64,000 nt of DNA. It comes from Argyresthia goedartella. Lineage: Eukaryota; Arthropoda; Insecta; Lepidoptera; Argyresthiidae. Made by a program: the position numbers and the translations under genes. The notes under the pieces are model-generated. The model was not told where the DNA came from and made no database searches. It saw nothing but the letters and a program-made list of their open reading frames with translations. Each line of letters opens with the position of its first letter. Within the stretch, counting starts at the first letter, position 1. The stretch spans positions 19,771,231-19,835,230 of the forward strand of contig OX463815.1 of NCBI GenBank assembly GCA_949825045.1, in the 5' to 3' direction. This document shows, in pieces, positions 11,971 through 23,476 of the stretch.

Positions 11971-14708
11971 GTCAGATAGTTCAATATTTTCGAAGGTTTC
12001 TGTCGAGTAGAAAGCGATATATGTCGCAACACAGGTCGCAGTGCTGTAGCTATACGGACGAGTAGTAAGTAACTAACTTCTGGCTTGCCCAACTTGTGCG
12101 TGCTTGGCTTACATTGATAGCAGCCTTCGACGACAATGCGAAATTGAGTAACGGTATCGTCCGTAGTCTAGTTCTGTTCAATATTAGACATGTTTGGGAC
12201 AAGTGCATGTTTTGCTTGTATAAGGGTGCCAGAAGACCGTGGCCTGGGGTTTGTATGATGAATGTTATGTGATTGTGAAGACACTGCTTCTCTCTGGTTC
12301 CTGCGATATTGGATATACTTTTGTAAGTTCAGTGGTGATGGATGTGACTTTAGGATACTGTTGTGATATATTTGCCACTTGGACTTTAGAATTTTGATAG
12401 GAATATGTTACTGCAAGATTTATATTCGATTGTTATGTCTGACTCGAACATTCTTTTGATTTCAATTGTCATTTTAGTGTTTCAAAGAGGCGGCAGGTAT
12501 TGAATTGAATGTAATGAATGGACTCACCTTATATGGTCAAATTGTTTACCTTGATCACATCAGTTACAAAGATTGACGAAAATTTCATACACTTATTATT
12601 ATAATACCAAAGAGATCAAACTTATTTATCAAATTAAAAAACTTGAATACGTATTGCACTACAAAGTTAACGGGATACCTGTAATTATTTAAATAATAAC
12701 ATATGAAGTATGTACCTTTTTAGAATATCGGCAATATAAATATCTACCATCTGTGGAACATTTAGTGAGGTAATGACCCAAAAGTATAACATTTTTTTGG
12801 TATTGTATTACAGTAAGACCTTTTTATTGGATTGGTTATCAGATAGTTAGACGCATGAAAGTCCAAGACCATTGATACAATGTACGCTGTTAAATATTTT
12901 GCAAGTTGAACCACGACATGACGATTGTGTCAAGTCCTGTGAGACCTGTGCAAATTCCGAAATCTGTAACTAGACGAGAACGTGACTTAGCATTTTGCTA
13001 GCACTCTAGGTTCGGACTCATTCAGTATGCAATATTTTCGTGTACATAACATCGGCGCATTTTAAATCAACCTTACACATAAGGTCAACCCAATTCCAGC
13101 ATGAATAAATCTAAAATGAATTCGGAAGTAGGAAACAAAAGCTTTAGGAGTTCAGCACCTGTTGTTATCGTTTTTAACTCGAACGTACAGCTATGAGTCC
13201 ACATCACCTACTAACTGATAGATAATGACACTTCCAAGTTGCAAGTGGTTATGCTAAAGATAAAAAGAATTGGAATTCTCCCTTAGACAATTGATTTTTG
13301 GTTCTTTACACATTACATATGAATGTGGAAGGAAGAATAATTTGGGCGGTAGAATAGCGTTGTAGAGGTGGCGAAGGCACTACAGAAGTTGGCGAAGCGA
13401 AAGGTATTATGTCAATAGCCGTTAGCAAATCTATATATTTTAAAAACAGCCACCTTGAGCTACCTCGGCCTTTACCACGCTTTAGGGGTTTACAATACCA
13501 CTAAGAATACCTTCATAATTTCTAAGTCAAAGTCAAAATTACTTTATTACTGTAGATATTTACTTATAATAAGTAAGGTCATTATTGGCCTGTTCTCTAC
13601 ATTGGACCACTGTGGAAAAAGGAGGGCGAAGAAACTCCATAGCTGGATAGCCCCTTGTCACGAAAAATGGAGTACCAAATGAATAACTTGCTAACGTGGG
13701 CACATCTGTGTCGCTGCCACCCCGTATCGGAAAGGCGTGACGCTATGTTTTGTATGTAGGTGCCAAATCTGTCTTTCTGTCTTGTATGGGATAAACGTTA
13801 ATTTATCACATGTCTTTACAAAGAGCCAACCTTACCTCAACTAATGTCTAAATTACCTATCCGACAAACTGCTTGAACCATCCGTCAAGTATCGTAGTAT
13901 ATAAAGTTAATTAGAGGTATAATGATCTGATATGCAATACAACCTGCAATTCAGTCGACGCTACAATGCTGATTATGAAAAGTTGAATAGATTGTTTATT
14001 GCGGAAGGCAACGAACTGCCGCGTTCATGCTAAGGTATACTTTTGGCACTAAACCTAATTTCATACAATTTGGTGTCTTTTTGGTACTATATTGGAGTAG
14101 CTTAAGTAGAACGCGGTCTAACAACACAATGATATACCGGCAACTTTATTTGTAATACGTTTTCCTAGTCTATGTAGACAAATATTAACATTTTTTTCAT
14201 GTTGTATTCTGGTATTTTGCATTAATAAGATGCTAACATAAATATGTAAAATTTCAAACCAATTGTATAGTCGGGTTTTCATTCTCTACATTATAGAAGA
14301 GCCGGTCGCTCATATTAAAAATTATAAATCACACATCGACGTAAATAGTTGGATAAAATGTTGATTTCACCGGTTCAACAATAATATTATGCTTATGGAT
14401 GTCGTGAAACATCGATCATGGCTATTGTGTGGTAGAGTACCATAGTATGAGAAAGTAAGAAGAACAATAGATGCATTAGCTTAATTTATTGAAGTTAAGT
14501 CTTTGTATAATGACGGACACACGATATTCATATAAAATTTAGTATGTTTGAGGCATATAAATGGAATGGATGATAATGTTTGTGATTGTTTCAGCACAGC
14601 CCTAAGCACATAGCAGGCTCATAAGTGCTGGTCAAACTTTCTTCATTCACGCTTTCGTTTGCTGGATAACACCTGACTGCATAGATGAGCTCGCTTTTAT
14701 ACATAGGT
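11971..14708. other. No gene recognised; one probable repeat near 13520-13780
   Basis: No supported exon. At 13520-13780 the text TCAAAGTCAAAATTACTTTA and the later GCTGCCACCCCGTATC resemble words common in lepidopteran repeats; the CCACCCCGTAT word recurs at 58359 and, weakly, at 62262. No other structure was found. Confidence 0.4.
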
Positions 14709-14773
14709 ATAAAAAACTGAGTTCTATTTATGTAGTGTAGAGACACTACATAAATAGAACTCAGTTTTTTTAT
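14709..14773. repeat. Near-perfect hairpin, 30/31-bp arms, 4-nt loop
   Basis: 14709-14738 pairs with 14743-14773 around the loop AGAG; the only difference is the length of the A/T run. No target duplication visible. Confidence 0.9.
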
Positions 14774-15050
14774 ATCACTTAAATCATCAATTTCTTCTCC
14801 CGGTTAGTCTTAGGCATACTCTTAAGTGAAACAAACTCAAACTCACTCGAAATCCAGTAACCACCCTCAATATGTCCACACAAACTATTTCCGCGAAAAG
14901 CACAAACCAACACGCCAAGTAACAACACTTATTCAGGAACAACAAGTTACCCAATAAGCGATATCTTTTCGGTAAGTTGCAAGAATGTTGAGCGATTCGG
15001 CATCAATTGGTATATTGTACTAATAGTGTAGCGTGCGCGTGGAAGGAAAG

Positions 15051-15431
15051 TGTTGCGCGGACTGTCTGGTGGGCTGCGCGAGCGCAGACCGGCCGCAGAC
15101 GGCGGCGGTGGATGGAACACTTTCATCATGGCTGTACTATGGGGGTGCGCCGGTCGATGCCTGAGGACCATTTATTAAAGCGACAAGTTTTACAAGTATA
15201 AGCACAGAATATTGGATGGTTTGGTAAACATTACACCCTTAGCGCTTCATTATATGTTCCTGCGTTGGTGTGACTGTGGATTGTGTCTGCCCTCATGCAT
15301 CACTACCTACATTCTTGAACCATTCTAACCGAAACTTTATGCCATGGTCTTGTTAATAAAATTGAACATACTGAAAACCTATTTTACTTTGCTAGGTAGG
15401 CCTAGGACCACCGTTTCAATGGCGCCCAACG
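15051..15431 (+). mobile_element. Possible LTR plus primer-binding site
   Basis: 15420-15431 reads TGGCGCCCAACG, the form of a tRNA-Lys-type primer-binding site used by many insect LTR elements. One base upstream a segment ends in CA (15417-15418). A TGTTGCGCGG word at 15051 could be its TG start, which gives a 368-bp LTR with an AATAAA at about 15354. No gag or pol follows before the Helitron, and I found no second LTR, so this may be a remnant or coincidence. Confidence 0.4.
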
Positions 15432-15789
15432 TAATTCGTTAGAATGGTTCGCCGTGTTTGTGTGGTATCTAACTATCCTGGTCATTGTCTTGTAGCTGTA
15501 TAGTGTAGTTGTTAGCATTGTTTTTGTTTACTTGTCATTTATTTTCTGAGTGACATTAGTTCTTATTGTCTACTGATCTTCGGCATATAGGTTTCCAACC
15601 TCATTCAACCACCTTTTGCTATTATAAACCTTGTAAATAGGAATCGTAAATGTATCCCATAGTTATCTGCAAAAAATAAAATAACTGCCACTTTGCCATT
15701 TGGCATACGCCGCGTTCACTTTAAAACGTAAAGTTGAATGCGATTTTCTCATTTTCTGTCGATTTATCTTAATAGTGTTGTACACTGCA

Positions 15790-15870
15790 ACGATTCGGAT
15801 TCAGCGGTAACGAGGAGCTGTGGCACAGCATTACAATATTCCTCCCTACAGTAGCGCAACGAATGTACTT
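15790..15870 (+). repeat. Repeat word shared with 23477-23504
   Basis: The 28-base stretch beginning CAATATTCCTCCCTAC and ending AGTAGCGCAACG (15835-15862) is present as an exact inverted copy at 23477-23504, with weaker similarity upstream (GGCACAGCATTA versus GCCACATAA). The flanks diverge. Confidence 0.7.
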
Positions 15871-16231
15871 AGCAACGGAGGGGAACTCGCGGGGAGGCGG
15901 GCGGCGCGGGCCGTGTACGACAGATATGCTCAGTTTGTGGTACGGAACATGGAGCGCGGACGCGGGCGTATTTTTGCTTCAATTGTCATTATTATTAGTA
16001 ACAGGCCTCTGCCCGCAGCTTCGCTCGCGTGACCTACAGGAAATTAATAATAATTTTTTTTTCAGAAACAAACATTATAAGCTCTCTTACTACCTGTCAA
16101 TTGAACTACAATAATATAATATATCCAAAATAACGAAATAAGGACGACATTATCTGTAAAATTTAATTATTATCTGGGAAGCGTTTGTGAAGTGATCTAC
16201 CGCAGTATTTCCTTGTAAACGATATTTTTTT

Positions 16232-16933
16232 TTCCTTCAGGTGCTAGAATCACCAGGTTACTCCGTGAGCTTACTCTGGAGCAGGCCACGTATTACTGAC
16301 CTTGTGAAAAGCAGCTCTCCCTTAAGTCTACCCCTGCCAAATTAAGATTTTGGTCTTGAGATTTATTTATGGTCATGGCAAAGCAGAGTTTGACGGGAAA
16401 CTGCGCTCTTTTGAACTCAAAGGGGTAGTTCGATGGTGTTATTCTCTGGATTCTCTCAGGAACAACCCGTCAGTACAGTTGCCCCGATGACATTGCCTTA
16501 CAATGTTTTCACTCGCAATCAGGTGCCATTGCATAGCTTTGGCGGGTTTAAATTACGCAGCAACATAACTGGGGCTCCAACTCTCAATTATAATATGTGT
16601 TGAGAGGCTTGGAGGTTTCAATGTGTTTTTTTACATACATTGCTTCTGGCCCCACACTAGGGTACCCAGTGTTGTTGGAACAAGAAACAGCGACGTCACA
16701 CACATATAAACATCCAAGCCTTGGTTTTCTTTTTTCTTTAGCCCCAGCCGGGGATCGAACCCGGGACCTCTCGCATGGTAGGCAGAGCCATAATCGCCAC
16801 GCCACAGAGGTCATCATATTCAACCGGATAATGTATGGCATCATCGTTGTATATCACTGAGTCTACTGATTTATAATTATTTTCAACTCTTTAGAACGAC
16901 CTCAAAAGAATTTCATTGATGATTGTGGCTTGG
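16232..16933 (-). pseudogene. Helitron helicase, C-terminal part
   Basis: Beginning next to the LINE insertion, the minus strand reads INEILL, then ENNYKSVDSVIYNDDAIHY, matching the YKSxD block of Helitron helicases. After a family A SINE the sequence resumes in shifting frames with PSNYPFEFKR-like, FPVKLCFAMTINKSQ-like and VACSRVSSRS-like blocks that are the hallmark final motifs (FAMTINKxQGQ, YVACSR). I read these by switching frame; several stops and frameshifts are present. In a live element this region supplies the C-terminal helicase motifs for rolling-circle transposition. Confidence 0.75.
16632..16812 (-). mobile_element. tRNA-derived SINE, family A
   Basis: On the minus strand it starts GACCTCTGTGGCGTGGCGAT, has the B box GGGTTCGATCCCC and a body with ATATGTGTGTGACGTCGCTG and a tail CCTAGTGTGGGGCCAGAAGC. 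It splits the Helitron helicase between the YKSxD block and the final motifs, so it inserted after the Helitron. Confidence 0.85.
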
Positions 16934-19900
16934 TCTTTTTTTTGGTGTTAGGATGGCACATTCGCATAACCATTCTGCAGGTTTTCATACCAGCTATGCT
17001 GACCTTCTTGTAGTTTTTAGTGATCTGAACATACATGGCATTCTTGTTTCGGAATCATTTCTCAAGCCGTCTCTTTCTTCTGCCATGTATGCTCTCCCAG
17101 GGTTCAGTCTCTACCGGAACGACAGGATAGGCAAGGCTGATGGCGGTGTTGCTATCTACCTTCGTTCTGACATCCCATGCAAAGTCATCAGCCAGTCGCC
17201 AAGCCTGTACTCTGGTTCTGCTGAACACCTGTTCCTGGAGATATTCTTGCGTCACAACAAAGTCCTCCTGGGTGTCTATTATAGCCCCTCTCTTCGAATC
17301 GACTATTTTAACTCTTTTGAAACCCTTCTCAGTGACTTGACTCCACTTTATAGCGACACCCTAATTCTCGGCGACTTCAACACTTGCCTTCTCAAGAATA
17401 ACGGTCGCTCAGCGAAGCTGAATTCTCTTGTAAGTTCCTCTAGAGGCCACTCACTTTCAACCACACTGCACCCCCTCTCTTCTAGATCTAATGATTACTT
17501 CTGACATGTCTAAGGTTGCTGCGCATGGCCAACTTAACGCCCCTTTCTCCTATCACAATCTTATTTACCTCTCTTATAAGATAAAGCCTCCCAAGCGTGC
17601 AGCTAAATTCCTTGACATTCGTAGCTTCAAGGGCATGGATATAACCTCCCTTAATTCAGACGCCTCTTCTGTCGACTGGTCGCCTGTCTACGGTAGTGAG
17701 ACCATTGATGACAAAGTACGGATCTTCAACTCTATTGTCCTGAGCTTGTTTGATAAGCATGCTCCGGTCAAGAGGGTTAGAGTTCAGCATCTCCCTGCAC
17801 CATGGCTTACTGACACCATTAAGGGTCTGATGGCTAAGAGAAACCGTGCCAAGTCTAGAATATAAGAGGGATCCGACCGATGGGAATCTTTTAATTTTTT
17901 CGCCTGTGTCGTGATTCTAAACGCCGTCATATCTACGAATGTATCGAGAGCTATACTCGTGCACAGGTCTGGAAGTTCCTGAAGACCCTTGGTGTTGGTA
18001 AGTCCCGGGACTTGGCAGCCGGAAATGTCGATCTCCGGGGTCTCAATAGTTTCTTTGCAACTCCCCCAGTCGCGATGGACCCCCTCGTCAAGGATGCAAC
18101 CCTTCGTAACCTACGTTCCAAGGCAATAGCCCTCAACTCAGCATTTAATTTTATCCCTGCCGGAATCGGCGCAGTAAGGAGGGCAATACTAGCAATCTCG
18201 TCGAAGGCCATAGGTGAGGACAAGATCTGTTCTCAGATGATAACAACTATCATTGATGTTCTGTTACCTCTCATCACCTACATAATTAATGTGTCGCTTG
18301 ACCAATGTTGCTACCCCAGCCAGTGGAAATTGGCACTTGTGATTCCCCTCCCCAAAACGTCCAATCCCGCCTCCTTTAAAGATTTCCGTCCCATTTCTAT
18401 TCTGCCTATCCTCTCCAAAGTCCTGGAATCCATTGTTCACTCCCAACTCTCCTCCTACCTTTCCTCAAAAATGTTACTGAATCCCTACCAATCAGGTTTC
18501 AGGCCGGGTCACAGCACTACCACAGCACTGCTCAAAGTCACTGACGACATTCAATTAGCTATGGATCAAAAGCAGCTTACGGTCCTTACACTGCTTGATT
18601 TCAGTAGCGCCTTCAACTGCGTCGATTTCGATATACTAGTTGAAATTTTAAAGTCACTTAATGTCTCCTCGCACTCTGCTCGCTGGTTTTACTCCTGAGA
18701 GATCGCCAGCAACGCATTAAGTCTGAGGAGATCTCAACGGACTGGTGTGATCTCTCCGCAGGTGTTCCGCAGGGAGGAATCCTTCTCCTCTCCTCTTCTC
18801 GGTATTCATTAACTCCATCTCTGACGTTCTTACCTCTTCTTATCATCTGTACGCAGATGACCTTCAAATATATCGGCACTTCTCTCCGTGTGATGTGAAT
18901 CTGACAGTAGAGGCTTTGAACGCTGATCTCGATAACATCAGGAAATGGGCTACCTCATATAGTCTGCTTGTCAACCCGGGCAAATCGCAGGCCATGATTT
19001 TGGGTACTCGTCACTCTCATAACCTAGTTCAGAAAATGCCCGTCGACCCTATAGTGTATGATGGTAACATAATTTCATACAGCGAGAAGGCCAAGAATCT
19101 TGGGGTTGTATTTGATAAATTGTTGTCCTGGTCGCCCCATGTTTGTGAGGTCAGCAGACGAGTCTTTGCGTCATTTCACTCCCTACGGAGATTGCAGCAC
19201 TTCCTGCCGCAGCAGACTAAAATTACCCTTGCCCAGTTCCTCCTACTACCTTTAATCGACTATGCGGATGTTTGCTGGATCGGTGCGAACGAAGAACAAC
19301 TGAACAAACTCGAACGACTTCAAAACCTCGGGATTCGGTTTGTCTTCGGGCTGCGCAAGTATGACCATGTCTCACATTATCGCAAGGAGTTGGGGTGGCT
19401 TCCGATCCGATTTCGTCGTGATATGCACGTTCTCTCCTATCTGTTCAACATTTTGCGAAATCCCCGCTACCCCTCATATCTTCGAGAACGTTTCGAGTTT
19501 ATTTCCTCCAGGCATAGCAACCGGAGATCCCACACGATGTCTCTTCTTTCTACTCCTCGGCATAACACTGCCGCTTACAAACACTCGTTTAGGTTAACGG
19601 CGATCCGACTGTGGAACGCACTTCCCTGCGCTATTAGAGATAGTCCCTCAATTTTCACTTTTAAGACAAGATTGAAAGAGCATTTCCTTTCTCTTTCGTG
19701 TTAGGTACTTTTATATATGTATATATAAGTAGTATATGTTTGATATATATTTTATTTTTTGCTTTTGTATTTTATTTAGTGTAAATCATTTACTATATCA
19801 TTTTTTTTTTTCATTCATTCATTTTTTTATTATATCATTTATTATGTTTTAGTTGTAAACAATTAGATGTGTACAGTTTTATTGCGCACTAGGACTCTCC

Positions 19901-20038
19901 TGTTGCACAATTTTTCCTGTCCTGCCTAGGTTTGCTAGTAGAAATCTCTCTTTAGAGATAAGCTCGCCTTTGCTCTTAAAATGTTTTGTTACCTTACTAT
20001 TAAGATTTCTGTGCAATAAAGAATAAAGAATAAAGAAT
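16934..20038 (+). mobile_element. CR1/jockey-like LINE, nearly full pol, inserted in Helitron
   Basis: A plus-strand non-LTR retrotransposon of about 3.1 kb with apurinic endonuclease, reverse transcriptase and a 3' untranslated tail. The left boundary is set where the Helitron reading INEILL stops; the right boundary where Helitron text (ISNIRDK-like, minus strand) resumes. The 3' end is a short tandem repeat, AATAAAG repeated about three times at 20015-20037, which is the tail style of CR1-type LINEs. The first ORF (gag-like) is absent and the endonuclease is truncated at its N terminus, so it is a 5'-truncated insertion. A related 3' tail lies at 56300-56446. Confidence 0.85.
16950..19704 (+). 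pseudogene. LINE pol: endonuclease plus reverse transcriptase, frameshifted
   Basis: Endonuclease blocks: ISESF-like start (LVSESFLKP), DGGVAIYLRSDIPC, YYSPS and LILGDFN in frame 16923-17504, continued after a frameshift by LDLMITSDMSKVAAHGQLN (17485 on). Reverse transcriptase blocks: LVIPLPKTSN, FRPISILPILSKVLE, NPYQSGFRPGHSTTTALL, LLDFSSAFNCVDFDIL (the D of motif A) in 18012-18698; then, after another frameshift, AGVPQGGIL-like, YHLYADDLQIY (catalytic AxDD) and the C-terminal domain through 19704 (stop at 19702-19704). At least four breaks: near 17490, an in-frame TAA near 17863, near 18690 and near 18790. It cannot make the enzyme. Clade is my inference from motif style. Confidence 0.85.
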
Positions 20039-20366
20039 AGTTTATCGCGGATGTTACTAATATCTGGGTAGATTTTAACTATAAGCTCTTCTACAGTTTT
20101 CATCATTGTGCCTAACTCTGTACGGAGACTTATTTTAAGATCCACTTCTGGGTAATTACCATTTCCAATTTTGAGTAAAAGGTCTGTTCAGCAGAAATAT
20201 CTCCCCTCAGATGGACTCTCATATTTTTTGTAAGACTAAGTTTGGTCAGTGATGGCCACAAATAAGACCGCTTCACACACGCTTTGCTTTGCACTTCATC
20301 TGCTCGCGTTCTCCTGGGCACTACTGGTAATATTTGCCGGAAATCACTTGCCAACAATACAGTAAC
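20039..20366 (-). pseudogene. Helitron helicase, middle part
   Basis: Minus-strand frames read GVTVLLASDFRQILPVVPR, the Walker-B-following block of Helitron PIF1 helicases, then SKACVKRSYLWPSLTKLSLT and NMRVHLRGDISAEQ, ending with MMKTVEELIVKIYPDISNI right where the LINE begins. This gives a precise junction for the LINE insertion. One or two frame changes are present. Confidence 0.8.
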
Positions 20367-20601
20367 ACCCGAATGGCCAAGTCTGCAGTGACGCTGCCTA
20401 CGAAACCAAGGGTCCCGGGTTCGAGTCCCGGTGGGGGCAAATATTTGTTTGATGAGAACGGATGTTTGTACCCTAGACATGGTTGTTTATCTATCTAAGT
20501 ATTAATATTTATCTATATAAGTATTAGTATCGTTGTCTAGTACCCAAGATACAGGGAATCCTAGTTTGGGGCTAGATCAATGTGTGTAAATAGTGTCCAA
20601 G

Positions 20602-20634
<33 letters not shown>

Positions 20635-20635
20635 G
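20367..20635 (+). mobile_element. tRNA-derived SINE, family B
   Basis: Begins ACCCGAATGGCCAAGTCTGC, has the B box GGGTTCGAGTCCCGG, a body with GAACGGATGTTTGTACCCTA and a tail GGGAATCCTAGTTTGGGGC, AATAGTGTCCAAGG and an (ATT)n run at 20605-20635. It interrupts the Helitron helicase directly upstream of the GVTVLLASDF block. Related copies: 26734-26968 (minus) and a tail-only piece at 38117-38185. Confidence 0.9.
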
Positions 20636-21373
20636 ACTATTCCTTATATCCTGCAAATATCTATTTAAGCTTCGAAACCTCCCTTATGAGCCATGGTACT
20701 CTCATCCCAAACAATTAATTTAGTTTTTAAAAGTACTTCAGCCATATTGTTTTTTTTTGAAATAATAATAATTTCAGTTTATATTAAATTAAGAGGGAGT
20801 TTAAACGTAGAGTTTGCAGTTTTACCAGCTTCCAGCAGCGTGACAACAATTCCAGAAGACGCGATACCGCGATAGCTTTTCATTTTGGTCAGTACTAAAT
20901 TAATGAAAAAAGTCTTACCTGTTTCACCAGGGGCATCCAAAAATAAGGTCTCACCTGCCCCTATCGCAATACTGGAAAGTATTTTTTATAGACACCAATT
21001 TGTTCGTGGGTTAGAGAGTCTTCACCGCTTGACACTACTTCTGCTAAAGAATCAATATTATAACTTATTTACTTTAGGTACTCCCGGTTGAGCAAGACTA
21101 CAGACCTTTGAGGCTGGGGCAACCCATATTGCTGTAGGTTTTGTTCGCCTAATGCTAATACAGCTTCTTCTTTTAAGACCAGACACTTATTATAGATTTC
21201 ATCTACCAGTTGATCTATTGCCAGAAAGTATCTCCACTTATTGTTATATATATATAATCTTCAGATAGACCATCTTTGTAATTTTCCCAAAGACTCTGTG
21301 GGTTTTGATTTTTGACAGAATGCCATTTTAAATGGGGATTCACATAATGCTGCTTGCTTCCTCTAGGGAAGTA
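20636..21373 (-). pseudogene. Helitron helicase, N-terminal part with Walker A
   Basis: On the minus strand, PQSLWENYKDGLSEDY is followed by QYGLPQPQRS-like text, then LTHEQIGVYKKY and a Walker A block FLDAPGETGKTF, then CKLIVWDESTMAHKGGFEA-like sequence (the Walker B DE). All are characteristic of Helitron-encoded helicases. The second G of the usual Walker A GGTGKT is E here (GETGKT). There are several stops and frame changes. Confidence 0.8.
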
Positions 21374-21514
21374 AACCAATTTCAGTCATCCTCCAGCAAC
21401 CCAAGTGTCATGCAAGCTAATTGAGAAGTTGGATGGAGGACGCCATCGACGGTCTTCAAGTCGTCGTAGGATGATGGTCGTTTTTATGGACCCCCTAAGA
21501 AGGTGAATTTAAAA

Positions 21515-21689
21515 AGAAAACCTTTCTTAGTGCACTCTTAGACCTCATTCATAAGGAACCAACTTGCCAAATTTGGAAACTTTAGACCCAATGGTTTGGG
21601 CTGTGCGTTGACTTTGTATACACAACTTCATCCCCCATTTCACCCCTTCGGGAGTAGAATTTTCTGGATGACATTCAAAGTCCATATGC
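21515..21689 (+). repeat. Short dispersed repeat E (lepidopteran style)
   Basis: Contains CCAATGGTTTGGGCTGTGCG, the reverse complement style of which (CGCACAGCCTAAACCGCTGG) recurs at 39766-39785 within a longer copy. Typical of abundant noncoding insect repeats whose text reads like TTAGACCCAATGG followed by CCCCATTTCACCCC. Confidence 0.55.
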
Positions 21690-22990
21690 AGCTGGCTATG
21701 CTTTTACAATTATACCCAGAGAATTATAGGCAATTGGAAACAAGTTGTCGGCTTTGCTTTTATCACAACTAGTAATCGGCGAAAAATTTTCGAGGAATGG
21801 ATAATAAATGCGATTAAAGAATTGTTTGCATTGGGCTTTAAAGTAAGAGTCTTGTCTGATCAAGGGTCAGATTTTTCAAAGTTTTCTAAATCAAGAGGGA
21901 TATCAAAAGAAACCCGTTATTTTGAAATATATGGGTATTATAAGTATTTTAAATCATATCTTTGATGTTCCTCATCTCATTGGGACGATATCTATAAATG
22001 TTACCAGTCAGACAAACAAAAAGATTATCGGTGTGCTCCTAAATTATTAGAATAACATATATCAATCACCAAACGATTTCCAAAAACAAAAAATGCGGTT
22101 AGCAACACAAGTTCTTAACTTATACAAACGCAGGTGATTTGAACCCACATAATTGGCACTGTTGAGTTTATCGATGTTATGGATAAACTCTATGATTTAT
22201 TAATTTCCATCAATCTTTTTTTCCCAAAGCCTTACAACAAACCATATCAAGATAACGAATTACAGCGAAATTTTTTGCTCAAAGGGCAAAATTTGTTGAC
22301 TAGTTTAGTGAGGCATTTTCTATGACAATAAATGCCACTATCCGGTTGTATGATGATTTGGAGAAAGAGTCTGGCTTCGATGGATTTTATTTGCTGACGC
22401 GAAGGCTGAATAATGAGTCTAGAATTTTTTATTGGCGTTATACGTCAAGCTTGTGGGAATTGTAGGGAACTGACTTGTATTCAGTTTGAGCGAGTCAGAT
22501 GTTAAAATTATGTAACGGTAGTAATTGTGCTGGATTTCGATAATGTTTTATCACAATATAGTAATTTTATCTAGCACAAATCCATATTAGCACGCCATGA
22601 AGAGGTAATCCGTCCATCCACACAAACGCTTTCAACAAATTTTGATATTCCTGAGCAGAATAGTTTCCTATATATTTGTGGTTATATATCGTCAAATTAT
22701 TCTGATGAACAAACAACAAACGTGCTGCATGATTCCTTTGGTGGACTACAAGTACCTCCAGCTGATTTCGATGAATACTGTACTAACCTAAAAGCCTGTT
22801 TTAGACAAAATATCCACTCATTTGTTGGAAACATTATTTCAGATAATTTATTTGAAATACTAAGTACTGTAGAATTTAAATCACGGCCACGTTCATGTTT
22901 CCCCCAATTTTTCCTGATCAGATTGTTCATCCGAATGCGAATATACAGTCAAATTTTATCAAAGAAAATGAAAAATATTCAAAAATAATG
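21690..22990 (+). pseudogene. P-element/THAP9-type transposase remnant
   Basis: Plus-strand frames read YAFTIIPR, then IIGNWKQVVGFAFITT (the GNWKQ-VG block), IKELFALGFKVRVLSDQGS (the DQGS catalytic-domain block), DVPHLI (the xDxPHLxK block), LYDLLISINLF, then FDGFYLLTRRLNN (the LTxRLNQD block) and a C-terminal LQVPPADFDEY. The order fits the P-superfamily RNase-H-like transposase. Stops and shifts occur at several points (for example after 21950 and near 22325), the THAP DNA-binding domain is not visible, and no terminal inverted repeats were identified. The cut-and-paste activity is lost. Confidence 0.75.
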
Positions 22991-23033
22991 TGTCACCTAA
23001 ATGCAACACATTTAAATATATAAAGGGTGTAAC

Positions 23034-23287
23034 AGAAAGAAGGTAACTAGCCGAAACAAGGTTGTTAGGGGCATCATTCTGAACAACTTTCAGAATGGGA
23101 CCAACTTGATCAGAGCAACTTTATTTTTCTCATCTCAGTACATTTTGGGCCGAGCGCTCAGCTGATTTGTATGAGGGAGTGAAAGATAAAGTTGCTCTTA
23201 TCAAGTTGGTCCCACAGTGAAAGTTGTTCAAAATGATTTCTCTAACAACCGCCTTTCGGCTTGTAACCTCCTTTTTGTTAAACCCTG
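23034..23287. mobile_element. MITE with long inverted arms
   Basis: The ends AGGGTGTAACAGAAAGAAGG and CCTCCTTTTTGTTAAACCCT are imperfect inverted repeats, and the pairing continues inward (GTTGTTAGGGGCATCATT / AATGATTTCTCTAACAAC; CAACTTGATCAGAGCAACTT / AAGTTGCTCTTATCAAGTTG). It has no coding capacity and is a foldback-like nonautonomous DNA transposon. Flanks are TA-rich, so the target duplication is uncertain. Confidence 0.85.
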
Positions 23288-23476
23288 TATAGAATTGATA
23301 ATTACATTAGATTTGCAATAATCACAATTATTTTGAATGTACAAATGAATAAATGATTACATTAGAATAATAACAATCACAATTGTTTTATTTCCCATTT
23401 TGTGACAACCCTAGCATATTTGCGTGTGACAGCGTAAGTACCTACACTGGCGGCGGGATCGCGCGACATCAAAGGC

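Larger units (their letters stand above)
16016..21373 (-). mobile_element. Helitron remnant carrying nested LINE and SINEs
   Basis: Minus-strand helicase segments in the correct N-to-C order occur at about 21373-20636, 20366-20039, 16933-16813 and 16631-16232. They are separated by a family B SINE (20367-20635), a plus-strand LINE (16934-20038) and a family A SINE (16632-16812), so removal of the insertions leaves one linear PIF1-type helicase. Downstream on the minus strand, CGCGAGCGAAGCTGCGGGC (about 16015-16033) can fold into a short stem and is followed by CTAATAA, a plausible Helitron 3' end. No Rep (HUH nickase) domain was found upstream, so the 5' half is missing or beyond recognition. 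Confidence 0.75.

Noticed and set aside
15007..15201. Arg-rich plus-strand frame as a gene
   Set aside because: No homology, overlaps an antisense frame, and sits in the GC-rich putative LTR.
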